In this document: positions 8,107 through 15,525 of the stretch, one piece after another
Layout of the letters: every line of letters starts with the position of its first letter
How positions within the stretch are numbered: position 1 is the first letter of the stretch
Source of the DNA: Proteobacteria bacterium UBA964
Lineage (GTDB): Bacteria; Pseudomonadota; Gammaproteobacteria; Steroidobacterales; Steroidobacteraceae
NCBI GenBank assembly: GCA_002292945.1
Contig: DBCG01000007.1
Coordinates: forward strand, 1 to 20,485
Reading direction: 5' to 3'
Length of the DNA: 20,485 nt
Program-made: the position numbers and the translations under genes
The notes under the pieces: generated by a model
Seen by the model: the letters and a program-made list of their open reading frames with translations, nothing else
What the model was told of the DNA's origin: nothing
Database searches by the model: none

Positions 8107-8403
8107 ATGTCACGCATCACGTTCGTTTCGCGCATGACGGTCAAGGCAGGTCGCGAGGCCGAGTTCGTCGGGCTCTGCAAGGAGTTGACCGCGGTCGTCC
8201 GCGAGAAAGAGCCCGATATCCTCTGGTTCGATTTCTTCAAGCTGCGTGAGCAGAACCGCTACTGTGTGGTCGAGTCGTTCGCCACCGAGGCGGACGAACA
8301 CCACCACATGTCGACGCCGCACCTGGCGCACTTTGGGCCCAAGATCGCCGATTGCGTCGAGGGCACTTGGGTGCGCGAGTACCTCGATCCGTTCGAGGTC
8401 TGA
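8107..8403 (+). CDS. ABM-fold (antibiotic biosynthesis monooxygenase / quinol monooxygenase-like) protein
   Basis: 98 residues, the typical size of a single dimeric ferredoxin-like ABM domain. Recognisable elements: the first strand ITFVSRMTVKAGREAEFV, the helix with ELTAVVREKEPDILWFDFFK, the strand NRYCVVESFATEADEHHHMSTPHLAHF with the family's H-x3-S/T-P-H signature, then KIADCVEG and a final strand. GAGG at 8097-8100 precedes the ATG. The family is mostly small cofactor-free quinone or aromatic monooxygenases, with haem-degrading relatives. Which applies here is open. It lies only 5 bases before the PepSY gene, so the two form an operon, divergent from the TonB receptor. Confidence 0.85.
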   Translation: MSRITFVSRMTVKAGREAEFVGLCKELTAVVREKEPDILWFDFFKLREQNRYCVVESFATEADEHHHMSTPHLAHFGPKIADCVEGTWVREYLDPFEV

Positions 8404-8408
8404 CCCGC

Positions 8409-8963
8409 ATGCAACGCACCCTCATCTCGATCCACCTTTGGTTGGCGGCGTTCTTCCTGCCGGTCGCCTTGATGTTCGCGGCCACCGGCGCGCTCTATAC
8501 CCTGTCCATCAAGGGTTCCTACAACGAGACGAGCCGCAGCATCGAGCTCACCGAACCGCTGCGACCCGAGCTGGGGGCGCTCATCGAAGTCGTCGAGCGG
8601 TCTTTGGCCGCTGCCGGCGTTGCGCCGCCCTCCGGGTCGGCAGGTCTCAAGAAAGCCGGCACATCCTTCGAGCTGGAGTGGACGGGCGCCGAGCGCGATG
8701 TGCTGTTGAAGCCGACCGACGAGCCGTTGCGTGCCACCTTGGTCGTCAAGGAGACGACGCCATGGCGCCACATGGTGCAGTTGCACAAGGCCAAGGGCAG
8801 CGAGATCGCCAAGGGCATCTCGGTGTTGTGGGCCGTCGGTCTCGTGGTGATCCTGCTGTCCGGGTTGTTGATGGCCTGGAACGTACCGCACTACCGGCGC
8901 CGGGCGATGGTGGCCGGCGGTCTCGGCACCTTGACCTTCGTCGCCTATCTTCTATTGGGTTGA
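8409..8963 (+). CDS. PepSY-associated transmembrane protein
   Basis: 184 residues from ATG 8409, five bases after the ABM-gene stop. There is an N-terminal helix (about 6-30; LISIHLWLAAFF, His9), a periplasmic PepSY-like segment, the WRHMVQLHKAKG motif (119-130, His121 and His126), a second helix (about 137-157), NVPHYRR (His161) and a short third helix at 168-183. In the larger PepSY_TM family, which includes ferric-siderophore reductases, membrane histidines ligand b-type haem. Several His here are placed near helix ends in the same way, but the protein is much shorter than the full-length family. With the divergent TonB receptor and the ABM protein this suggests, but does not prove, a role in iron or haem reduction. 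Confidence 0.75.
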   Translation: MQRTLISIHLWLAAFFLPVALMFAATGALYTLSIKGSYNETSRSIELTEPLRPELGALIEVVERSLAAAGVAPPSGSAGLKKAGTSFELEWTGAERDVLLKPTDEPLRATLVVKETTPWRHMVQLHKAKGSEIAKGISVLWAVGLVVILLSGLLMAWNVPHYRRRAMVAGGLGTLTFVAYLLLG

Positions 8964-9044
8964 TCGATTGCCGGGTCGATCGCGACGGCTCAGGGCCCGC
9001 GGTATCATGATCTCCCGATGGCGCGCGCCAACCTGAGGTGAACC

Positions 9045-10439
9045 GTGTCTACCCTGTCCCGCAACGCCTTTGTATCCCCGATGATCCTCGCTGCGGCGTT
9101 GATCGCCGTGGCCGCACCCGCTGCGCCCCCACGCGCCGCCGACTCTGTCGCCGCGCAGGGCCGCGTCATCGACTCGGCGGACGGCTTCCGCGTGCTCTCG
9201 AGCCGCGAACGTATCGAACCCGAGAACCGAATGGTGCGCGAGCGCCTCGAGACCTTGCTGCCGCAGCTCATGTCCGAGAGCGGTCTCGACATGTGGCTCG
9301 TCATCAATCGCGAGTATGCCGAAGACCCCGTGTATTTCTCGCTGGTCCCGCAGCCGAGCTTTGCGGCGCGGCGCACCACGATGCTGGTCTTCGCGCGAAA
9401 GCCTGATGGCTCGCTGGAACGTCTCTCGGTCAACCGTTACCCGCTAGGTGAACCCTACGATTCGGCTTGGGCGGGTGGTGACCTCGATGCGCAGTGGAAG
9501 GCCTTGGCCGAGGTCATCGTGAAGCGCGATCCGAAGCGCATCGGTGTCAATGTCTCGCGCGAGTGGCCGGTCGCCGATGGCCTCACGGGCGCCTTGCGAG
9601 ACCGGTTGCGCGAGGTGCTGCCTCCGGCGTACGCGCAGCGACTGGTGCCCGCAGAGTCTCTGGTGGTGCGTTGGCTAGAGACCCGCACGGCTTCCGAGCT
9701 CGCCGTCTATCCGCAGATCGTCGCCATCGCCCGCGGCGTGATCGCCGAGGCCTTCAGCACGCGGGTCATCACCCCTGGAGTGACCACGACTCAGGATGTC
9801 GCTTGGTACATCCGTGCGCGATTCGAGTCGCTCGGGTTGCCGATCTGGTTCTTCCCCGACGTCAACCGGCAGCGGCAGGGCATCGACTGCAAAGCCGACA
9901 TGCCGTTCTGCGGCGGCAGTGGGGTGATCGAGCCCGGCGATGTGCTGCACACCGATGTCGGCATCTGCTACCTGAAGCTCTGCACAGACACCCAGGAGAT
10001 GGGCTATGTGCCGCGGCTCGGCGAGGCGGGCGTGCCCGCGGGCCTCGAGGCGGCGATGCGCACGGGCAACCGCTGGCAGGACCTGCTCACCTCCCAATTC
10101 GCCAAGGGTCGCAGCGGCAACGAGGTCTTGGCGCGCACGCTGGAGGCTGCGCGCAAAGCGGGCATCCAGTCGAGCGTGTACTCCCACCCGCTCGGGATGT
10201 TCGGCCACGCGCCGGGTCCCACCATCGGCATGTGGGACAACCAAGGCCCGACGCCGGGGCAGGGGGACTGGCCGCTGCACCCCAATACGGTCTATGCCAT
10301 CGAGGGCAATGTGAAGGTGGCCGTACCGGAGTGGGGCGGGCAGATCGTGCAGATGAAGCTCGAGCAGGACGCGGTGTTCGATGGTGAGCGCGTGACCTAC
10401 CTCGCTGGGCGACAGACGAGCTGGCATGTCGTGCGCTGA
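9045..10439 (+). CDS. Exported M24-family metallopeptidase (Xaa-Pro peptidase-like)
   Basis: 464 residues from a GTG at 9045, preceded by GAGGTG (9035-9040). An Ala-rich signal peptide covers about residues 1-32, so the enzyme is periplasmic. A creatinase-type N-terminal domain (about 60-210) is followed by the pita-bread catalytic domain. The five expected metal ligands can be placed: Asp304 (HTDVG), Asp315 (TDTQ), His381 (SHPLGMFGH), Glu420 (YAIEGNV) and Glu440 (MKLEQD). It should therefore be a working dinuclear-metal hydrolase, presumably cutting Xaa-Pro bonds in peptides, though related enzymes hydrolyse other substrates. Odd points are the Cys-containing insert QGIDCKADMPFCGG (278-291), which could form a disulfide in the periplasm, and Cys308/Cys313 around the metal site. 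It stands alone, 81 bases after the PepSY gene; TATCAT at 9003-9008 is a possible -10. Confidence 0.9.
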   Translation: MSTLSRNAFVSPMILAAALIAVAAPAAPPRAADSVAAQGRVIDSADGFRVLSSRERIEPENRMVRERLETLLPQLMSESGLDMWLVINREYAEDPVYFSLVPQPSFAARRTTMLVFARKPDGSLERLSVNRYPLGEPYDSAWAGGDLDAQWKALAEVIVKRDPKRIGVNVSREWPVADGLTGALRDRLREVLPPAYAQRLVPAESLVVRWLETRTASELAVYPQIVAIARGVIAEAFSTRVITPGVTTTQDVAWYIRARFESLGLPIWFFPDVNRQRQGIDCKADMPFCGGSGVIEPGDVLHTDVGICYLKLCTDTQEMGYVPRLGEAGVPAGLEAAMRTGNRWQDLLTSQFAKGRSGNEVLARTLEAARKAGIQSSVYSHPLGMFGHAPGPTIGMWDNQGPTPGQGDWPLHPNTVYAIEGNVKVAVPEWGGQIVQMKLEQDAVFDGERVTYLAGRQTSWHVVR

Positions 10440-10459
10440 GTGGATGCGATAGCCCGTAC

Positions 10460-10554
10460 TAGACCTTCGTAGCACTCGGCGGCTGTCCTGAGGGGGATAG
10501 ACTCAAAGATGTGGGCGACGAGTCGCGCCCGCGCTCCTCCCCGAAGGTCTATCC
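10460..10554 (+). promoter_or_regulatory. Structured leader with two mutually exclusive helices upstream of the first DUF1254 gene
   Basis: TAGACCTTCG (10460-10469) is perfectly complementary to CGAAGGTCTA (10542-10551). GGATAGAC (10495-10502) is perfectly complementary to GTCTATCC (10547-10554). The two 3' arms overlap, so only one helix can form at a time. Between them is a further GC-rich foldback, GGGCGAC with GTCGCGCCC (10513-10530). The alternative is that these arms are a protein-binding repeat in DNA. Function is inferred from the base pairing only. Confidence 0.5.
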
Positions 10555-10555
10555 A

Positions 10556-10570
10556 ATGAGGCAAATATGA
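10556..10570 (+). CDS. Possible four-codon minicistron (MRQI) overlapping the DUF1254 start
   Basis: ATG AGG CAA ATA TGA occupies 10556-10570. Its stop TGA shares bases with the ATG at 10567 (ATGA). AAGG at 10544-10547, eight bases before this ATG, could be its Shine-Dalgarno and lies inside the 3' arm of both leader helices. It might be a regulatory leader peptide or simple coincidence. The GAGG within it also serves the main gene. Confidence 0.25.
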   Translation: MRQI

Positions 10571-12132
10571 GCGCCCAAAACGTCCCTCGCCATCGTCATT
10601 ACGCTTCGGCTATGTATCGTGCCTTTTGTATGCCGATCATCGCAGCGACGACGCTTCTCGCGGGTGCTGCATCCGCTCAGGACGCGCGTTACGAGGCGCT
10701 CGCGAACACCCCGACGTTCGAGAACCGCATCGCTGCCGGGTCCACCCAGACGCTGATGGACGAACTGCTCTTCCAGCGCGCGACCCAGACCTACCTCTGG
10801 GCATTGCCGCTCATCAACACGCTCGGGATGAAAGAAGGGTCCGAGAAGATCTTTGGGGCCGGGTACAACGTGCTGCCGGTGTGGAAGAAGCGGCTCGATG
10901 CGAAGACCTTGGTCACGACCCCGAACTCCGATGTGATCTACGCGATGAGCTATGTGGATCTCGGCAAGGACGGTCCGCTCGTGTTCGAGGCGCCGCCGAA
11001 CCTGCAGGGCATCCTGATGGACTTCTGGCAGCGACCGATCCCTGTGGATGGCGGCAAGTTCGCAGGTGACGTCGGTCTGCCGGGTCCCGACGCCGGCAAG
11101 GGCGGCAAGTTCCTGTTGCTGCCGCCCGGGTACAGCGGCGAGGTGCCGGTGGATCACTACGTCTACCGATCGTCCACCAACAACGTCTTCGTCTTCCTGC
11201 GCGCGTTCTACCAGGATCCGGGGAACCTGACGCCGGCGGTCGCGCTGATCGAGCAGTCGAAGATCTATCCTTTGAACGGCAAGGCGACGGCCAAGCCGAT
11301 GGTGTTCCCGGACGCCTCCGGCGTACCGGCCGACCTGCTGCCCGTGAGCGACGGACGCGCCTTCGACCAGCTCAAGCGCCTCGTGGACAGCGAGGGCAGC
11401 CACCTCGCCGAGCCCGACTCGCTCGGTTTGCTGGCGGCGCTCGGCATCGTCAAGGGCCAGCCGTTCGTGCCCGACGCGCGCACCCGCGGCATCCTCGATA
11501 GCGCCGCCAAGACCGGCTACAAGATGAGTCGTGTGATCGGGTTCAAAGAAAATGTCAGCGGCCGCTCGTTGCGCATCTATCCCGACCGACGCTGGATCAA
11601 CCCGATGGCCGACGCCACGCCGGCGAACCCGGCGGGGCCCTTCGATCTCGGCTGGCGTCGTGTCGATGGCGGCTACCTCGACGTCGATACCCGCATCTGG
11701 TTCTTCACCGACTACTACTCGGTGAGTCCCGGCATGCTGTCGCAGATCCCGGGCAAGGGTGCGAAATACATGATGGCGTTCACCGACAGCGCCGGCGTCG
11801 ATCTCTCCGGTGGCAGCGAGTACCGATTGACGCTACCGGCCAACATCCCCGCAGGGAACTTCTGGTCCGTCACGCTTTACGAGGCCGCAAACGCCTCCGG
11901 TCTCGCCAACGGTCAGCCCTTCCCCTCGCTCGGTTCGCGCGACAAGCCCGTGAAGAACAAGGACGGTACGACGGATCTCTATCTGGGTCCGACCGCGCCG
12001 AAAGGCAAGGCGGGCAATTGGCTCGCCACCGTGCCCGGCAAGGGCTACTTCGCGATCCTCCGTCTCTACGGCCCGACCGAGGCGGCGATCGACAAGAGCT
12101 GGAAGCCTGGCGACGTCGAAAAACTGCGGTGA
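10567..12132 (+). CDS. Exported DUF1254/DUF1214 protein, first copy
   Basis: 521 residues. A signal peptide of about 38 residues ends GAASAQ; it has a long n-region, and an ATG at 10612 would give a shorter one, but GAGG (10558-10561) five bases before ATG 10567 favours the longer form. The N-terminal DUF1254 domain (about 65-210) carries FQRATQTYLW (69-78), TTPNSDVIYAMSYVDL, GPLVFEAP and FWQRPIP. The C-terminal DUF1214 domain (about 390-515) carries NFWSVTLYEA, DGTTDLYLGP and WLATVPGKGYFAILRLYGPTE. The molecular function of these domains is not established to my knowledge. They look like extracytoplasmic beta-rich proteins, often found in paralogous sets. It is a clear paralogue of the protein at 13280-14755. 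It is monocistronic, with a structured leader upstream and a hairpin downstream. Confidence 0.92.
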   Translation: MSAQNVPRHRHYASAMYRAFCMPIIAATTLLAGAASAQDARYEALANTPTFENRIAAGSTQTLMDELLFQRATQTYLWALPLINTLGMKEGSEKIFGAGYNVLPVWKKRLDAKTLVTTPNSDVIYAMSYVDLGKDGPLVFEAPPNLQGILMDFWQRPIPVDGGKFAGDVGLPGPDAGKGGKFLLLPPGYSGEVPVDHYVYRSSTNNVFVFLRAFYQDPGNLTPAVALIEQSKIYPLNGKATAKPMVFPDASGVPADLLPVSDGRAFDQLKRLVDSEGSHLAEPDSLGLLAALGIVKGQPFVPDARTRGILDSAAKTGYKMSRVIGFKENVSGRSLRIYPDRRWINPMADATPANPAGPFDLGWRRVDGGYLDVDTRIWFFTDYYSVSPGMLSQIPGKGAKYMMAFTDSAGVDLSGGSEYRLTLPANIPAGNFWSVTLYEAANASGLANGQPFPSLGSRDKPVKNKDGTTDLYLGPTAPKGKAGNWLATVPGKGYFAILRLYGPTEAAIDKSWKPGDVEKLR

Positions 12133-12141
12133 TCGGTGACG

Positions 12142-12169
12142 GCCGCTGCGGGGAAGCACCCGCAGCGGC
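12142..12169. terminator. Hairpin between convergent DUF1254 and lysR genes, probable terminator
   Basis: CCGCTGCGGG (12143-12152) pairs perfectly with CCCGCAGCGG (12159-12168) around a six-base loop; flanking G12142 and C12169 extend the stem to 11 pairs. It sits in the 42-base gap between the two convergent stop codons. No T tract follows on either strand, so efficient Rho-independent termination is not assured. Confidence 0.5.
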
Positions 12170-12174
12170 TTCGC

Positions 12175-13134
12175 TCAATGATATTTCGCGCTGAGTTCTT
12201 CGTTCTCGAGCAGCACGGCAGCGTGTGCCTGCTTGATCGACGCGACCAACGCCAGCATCGCAGGCGTCATCACCCGGTTCCTCAGCCTCACGATGGACCA
12301 GGACGAGTGCAGCCAAGGCGGCTGCATCAACGGCACGATGCGCTCTGCAGCGAGGTCGTGCCGGACCTGCGCCAGGGTGCCGAAGGTGAAGGCATCCGAA
12401 TGTGCGACGGCGCCGATCGCGAGGCGCACCGTGGCGCATTCCAGCGCGGGGAAGGGTAGCGCCGGCCCGCCGGCCTGGGGCCGTCGCGCTGCCAGCATCG
12501 GTTTGAGGAGCCGTGGCGGCAGCATCACCACCTGCGCAAAAGGGAAATCCAGCAGATCGGTGAGCGTGACTCCGGGGCGGCTGGCGAGAGGGTGTCCGCT
12601 GCGCACGAAGACCCAGCCCCGGATGGGTGCAAGCGATGTCACGGTCTCGATCTCGTCATCCGCAGCGTTGACGGTGTCCTCGGCGAGCCCAAGGTCCACA
12701 CTTCGCGACCGAATGGCACGGGCGACGGCGGCGGGATCGCACATGTCGAGGCGCAAGCGCACATCTGGATGCGAGACCGTGAACAGCCCTGCGATCCGCT
12801 CGCCGATCGCGTCGACCACATAGGGTCCGAGCACCGCCGACACCTCCGCGGTGACCACCCCCCGGACTTGATCCACCTCACGCTCGAGGTCGCGCGCACC
12901 TTCGATCAAGCCCTCGGCATGCTGCATGAACACCCTGCCGAAATCGGTCAGTTCGTTGCCCAAGCGGCTGCGGTGGAAGAGCGGCACGCCCACCCGAGTT
13001 TCGAGTTCCTTGATGCCGCGGCTCAGGGTCGGCTGTGAGATGCCCAAGGCCTCGGCGGCGCGGCTGAAGCCCGCGTGCTGAGCCAAGGCTTGGGCGTATT
13101 GAAGCAGACGGAGTTCGAATCTCATGGGCAACAT
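12175..13134 (-). CDS. LysR-family transcriptional regulator
   Basis: 319 residues. The N-terminal winged helix-turn-helix is plain: LRLLQYAQALAQHAGFSRAAEALGISQPTLSRGIKELE from residue 8 on, with recognition helix ISQPTLSRGIKELE, then VGVPLFHRS and LTDFGRVF. A linker helix (about 60-90) and a periplasmic-binding-protein-like effector domain (about 95-305) follow, with SVDLGLAE and SGHPLA typical of LysR. The start is ATG 13134, with AGGAA 10 bases upstream; a second ATG at 13125 is in frame and would remove only three residues. It is divergent from the second DUF1254 gene and faces the first, so it probably controls one or both. Small-molecule effector unknown. Confidence 0.95.
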   Translation of the reverse strand: MLPMRFELRLLQYAQALAQHAGFSRAAEALGISQPTLSRGIKELETRVGVPLFHRSRLGNELTDFGRVFMQHAEGLIEGARDLEREVDQVRGVVTAEVSAVLGPYVVDAIGERIAGLFTVSHPDVRLRLDMCDPAAVARAIRSRSVDLGLAEDTVNAADDEIETVTSLAPIRGWVFVRSGHPLASRPGVTLTDLLDFPFAQVVMLPPRLLKPMLAARRPQAGGPALPFPALECATVRLAIGAVAHSDAFTFGTLAQVRHDLAAERIVPLMQPPWLHSSWSIVRLRNRVMTPAMLALVASIKQAHAAVLLENEELSAKYH

Positions 13135-13160
13135 TCTGAATGGGTTCCTACATGTTTACT

Positions 13161-13175
13161 ATGCATTTCATGCAT
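13161..13175. promoter_or_regulatory. LysR-type operator (T-N11-A dyad) between lysR and the second DUF1254 gene
   Basis: ATGCATTTCATGCAT is a perfect dyad: two ATGCAT hexamers around TTC. The inner TGCATTTCATGCA (13162-13174) is exactly T-N11-A with complementary arms, the classical LysR-type recognition box. It lies 26 bases upstream of the lysR start codon and 104 bases upstream of the DUF1254 start at 13280, a normal place for autorepression and divergent activation. AT-rich surroundings (13150-13190) contrast with the GC-rich flanks. Confidence 0.65.
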
Positions 13176-13279
13176 GGTTATTCCCCCAAAGTATGGCTCC
13201 CTGTCGGGTTGCAATTCGCGACACTGCCCGCCGGCTTCTCTCGTCGAGACGCCTCCTTCCTCGTCACAAGGTATCGGTC

Positions 13280-14755
13280 ATGACCATCCTCCTCTCCCGC
13301 CCCGCTCGTGCCCTCGTGGTCGTGTGGGTCACTGCTCTATCGCTCGTCGGGCTTGGCGCCTCTTCGGCTCACGCCCAGAAGGTGGACACCCGCCTCGGCC
13401 CCCTGCAGCTCGAGAACGGCTATCCCTCCAAAGAGGCGGTCGAGAAGCTCTACGACGAGATGGACTTCCAGCGTGCGACGCAGACCTTCCTCTGGGGGTT
13501 GCCCGCGGTCGGCTTCTACGGCCTGCGCGAAGCGCAGCGCAAGAACTTCGGTGCGCGCGACGGCGAGGTCGTGGTGTACCAGTCCCTCAAGGACAAGGCG
13601 GGCATGCTGACGCCGAACCTCACCACGGTCTACGCCTTCACCTTCTGGAACCTCGCGACGCAAGGGCCGCTCGTGGTCGAAGTGCCCGCGGGCGCGACCG
13701 CCGGGGGCGTGGATGACATCTGGCAGCGGCCTGTCATCGACATGGGCCAGACCGGTCCCGACAAGGGGCAGGGCGGCAAGTACCTGATCCTGCCGCCGGG
13801 CGCTGAAGACCTGAGTCCAGCGGGCTACTTCGTCGCGCGCTCCAAGACCAATCAGATCTGGTTCGGTTCGCGCGGTCTCGCGCCGGACCCGCTCGAGGCC
13901 GAGGCGACGCTGCGCAAGCATCGTGTCTACGGCTGGAACCAACGCGCGACGCCTGGCGTGACGAACTTCATCCCGGTCGGCGGGCGTGACTGGGCGTCTT
14001 GGCAGCCGAGCGACATCCGCTACTTCGAGCAGCTCAAAGATATCCTCGACGGCGAACCGATGGAGACGCACAACGGCTACTTCTACGCCATGATGCGCTC
14101 GCTCGGCATGGAGCCGGGTAAGCCCTTCCAGCCCGACGCACGCCGCAGGAAGATCCTCGGCGACGCGGCCCTCACCGGCGAGCTGATGGCCCGCGCCAAC
14201 GCCTTCGACAAGCGCTTCCCCGGTGCCACGGTGTTCGAGGGCACCCACTGGGAATACGCCAACATGGTCGAGCTCGACCAGCAGCTGCCGATGTTCTCGC
14301 AGCTCGACGAGCGCGCCTCCTGGTTCTACGAGGCGATCGGCAACACCTCCGGCATGCAGGGTCGTATCGTCGGCTTCGGTCAGGTCTACCTCGAGACGGC
14401 GCGCGACAAGTCGGGTGCGTGGCTCGACGGCGCCAAGTCCTACCGCTTGCGCGTGCCGCCGAACGCCCCGGTCAAGCAGTTCTGGTCGTTCACGCTCTAT
14501 GAGAACACCACCCGCGCGCCGTTGCAGTCGCCGCAGGGCGCCGCCGACATCTCCTCGCGCAAGAAGGGGCTGGTGGTGAACGCGGACGGCTCGGTGGACC
14601 TCTACTTCGGGCCGAAGAAGCCCGCGGGTGCGAACGCGAACTTCGTGCAGACCGTGCCGGGCAAGGGCTGGTTCACCTATTTCCGCCTCTATGCGCCGAC
14701 CGAGCCCTACTTCAAGAAGGAGTGGGCGCTGCCGGACATCGAAGAGATCCGATGA
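13280..14755 (+). CDS. Exported DUF1254/DUF1214 protein, second copy
   Basis: 491 residues from ATG 13280, with AAGG (13268-13271) upstream and a signal peptide starting at once (about residues 1-33, ending SSAHAQ). The frame is open back to 13124, but that part is intergenic and holds the LysR box. DUF1254 features: FQRATQTFLW (63-72), NLTTVYAFTFWNL, GPLVVEVPAG, DIWQRPVIDMG, GGKYLILPPG. DUF1214 features near the C-terminus: KQFWSFTLYENTT, DGSVDLYFGP, VQTVPGKGWFTYFRLYAPTEP. It shares FQRATQT-x-LW-x-LP and VPGKG(Y/W)F with the first copy, though overall divergence is considerable, so the duplication is old. The stop overlaps the start of the barrel-protein gene (ATGA at 14752-14755), indicating joint translation. 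Function unknown; probable target of the divergent LysR. Confidence 0.93.
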   Translation: MTILLSRPARALVVVWVTALSLVGLGASSAHAQKVDTRLGPLQLENGYPSKEAVEKLYDEMDFQRATQTFLWGLPAVGFYGLREAQRKNFGARDGEVVVYQSLKDKAGMLTPNLTTVYAFTFWNLATQGPLVVEVPAGATAGGVDDIWQRPVIDMGQTGPDKGQGGKYLILPPGAEDLSPAGYFVARSKTNQIWFGSRGLAPDPLEAEATLRKHRVYGWNQRATPGVTNFIPVGGRDWASWQPSDIRYFEQLKDILDGEPMETHNGYFYAMMRSLGMEPGKPFQPDARRRKILGDAALTGELMARANAFDKRFPGATVFEGTHWEYANMVELDQQLPMFSQLDERASWFYEAIGNTSGMQGRIVGFGQVYLETARDKSGAWLDGAKSYRLRVPPNAPVKQFWSFTLYENTTRAPLQSPQGAADISSRKKGLVVNADGSVDLYFGPKKPAGANANFVQTVPGKGWFTYFRLYAPTEPYFKKEWALPDIEEIR

Positions 14756-15525
14756 CTTTGCGCTGGGCTGCGATCGGTGCGGTCGTGTTGGCGGGTTTGG
14801 GCTGCGCGGCACAGTGTGCACGCGCGCAGGAAAAACCCGTCAACAACGGCACGGATCCCACCAAGCTCACGACCATCCTGCAGCCGACCTACGAGTACCT
14901 CGACCTCGTCGGCGGGTTCGAGAGCGGGGTGCTGCGTCTCAATTACACGCAACCTTTCGGCGAGAAGAGCGACTACAGCCTGCGGCTGCGCGTGCCGGTG
15001 CAGATGAACGATGTGCTCGGGAACTCCGGGCACGATCTGGGTGACGCCTCGTTGATGTTGACGCATGTCTTCGGGCTGACCCGCACCCATGGCTGGGTGT
15101 TCCAGGGCGAGGCGGTCTTCGACACCGCCGCGCGCCCGGAGCTCGGCACCGGCAAGAACGTGCTGAAAGGCACGCTCATCTACGCACGCTTCCTGCCGAC
15201 GGGCGCGATCTTCGCGCCGGCGGTGGTGCAGAGCAACAGCGTGTCGGGGCAGGCGCGGCGCGCCGACGTCAACACCACCACTTTCGATTTCTACTACGTC
15301 CCGAAGCTCGCCGACCCGCGCAACCTCATCACCGTGGACCCGGCGGTCAACTTCGACTGGGAGAACGACAAGGAATTCTTGAGCCTCGCCGTCACCTTCG
15401 GACGCGTCACCGGTCCCGCATTGGGCGGCGTCGGCATCGTCACGGTGAAGCCGAGCCTCTTCGCCGGCGGTGATCGACCGGCCGACTGGGGCATCGAGGT
15501 CGGCTTCAAGGTCCTCGGCTTTTAG
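14752..15525 (+). CDS. Small beta-barrel outer-membrane protein (transporter-like)
   Basis: 257 residues. A signal peptide of about 26 residues ends CARAQ; GLGC in it is not a good lipobox. The mature part is rich in alternating amphipathic strands (for example VLRLNYTQPFGEKSDYSLRLRVPVQM, GWVFQGEAVFDTA, TTFDFYYVPKL, FLSLAVTFGRV) and ends GIEVGFKVLGF, with the terminal Phe expected of proteins handled by the BAM machinery. No family could be named with certainty; it resembles hypothetical transporter or MetA-pathway-phenol-type barrels of about 12 strands. The ATG overlaps the stop of the second DUF1254 gene by 4 bases, so the two products probably act together, the barrel as a pore or anchor for the exported partner. 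Its stop overlaps the stop of the convergent DUF502 gene by 4 bases. Confidence 0.8.
   Translation: MTLRWAAIGAVVLAGLGCAAQCARAQEKPVNNGTDPTKLTTILQPTYEYLDLVGGFESGVLRLNYTQPFGEKSDYSLRLRVPVQMNDVLGNSGHDLGDASLMLTHVFGLTRTHGWVFQGEAVFDTAARPELGTGKNVLKGTLIYARFLPTGAIFAPAVVQSNSVSGQARRADVNTTTFDFYYVPKLADPRNLITVDPAVNFDWENDKEFLSLAVTFGRVTGPALGGVGIVTVKPSLFAGGDRPADWGIEVGFKVLGF

Noticed and set aside
8962..8981. GATCGA/TCGATC inverted repeat after the PepSY gene
   Set aside because: Only six base pairs, low stability and no T tract; such words are frequent in this GC-rich DNA, so a terminator is not supported.
13124..13279. N-terminal extension of the second DUF1254 protein by 52 residues
   Set aside because: It would overlap the lysR start and the LysR box and bury the signal peptide; ATG 13280 has AAGG upstream.
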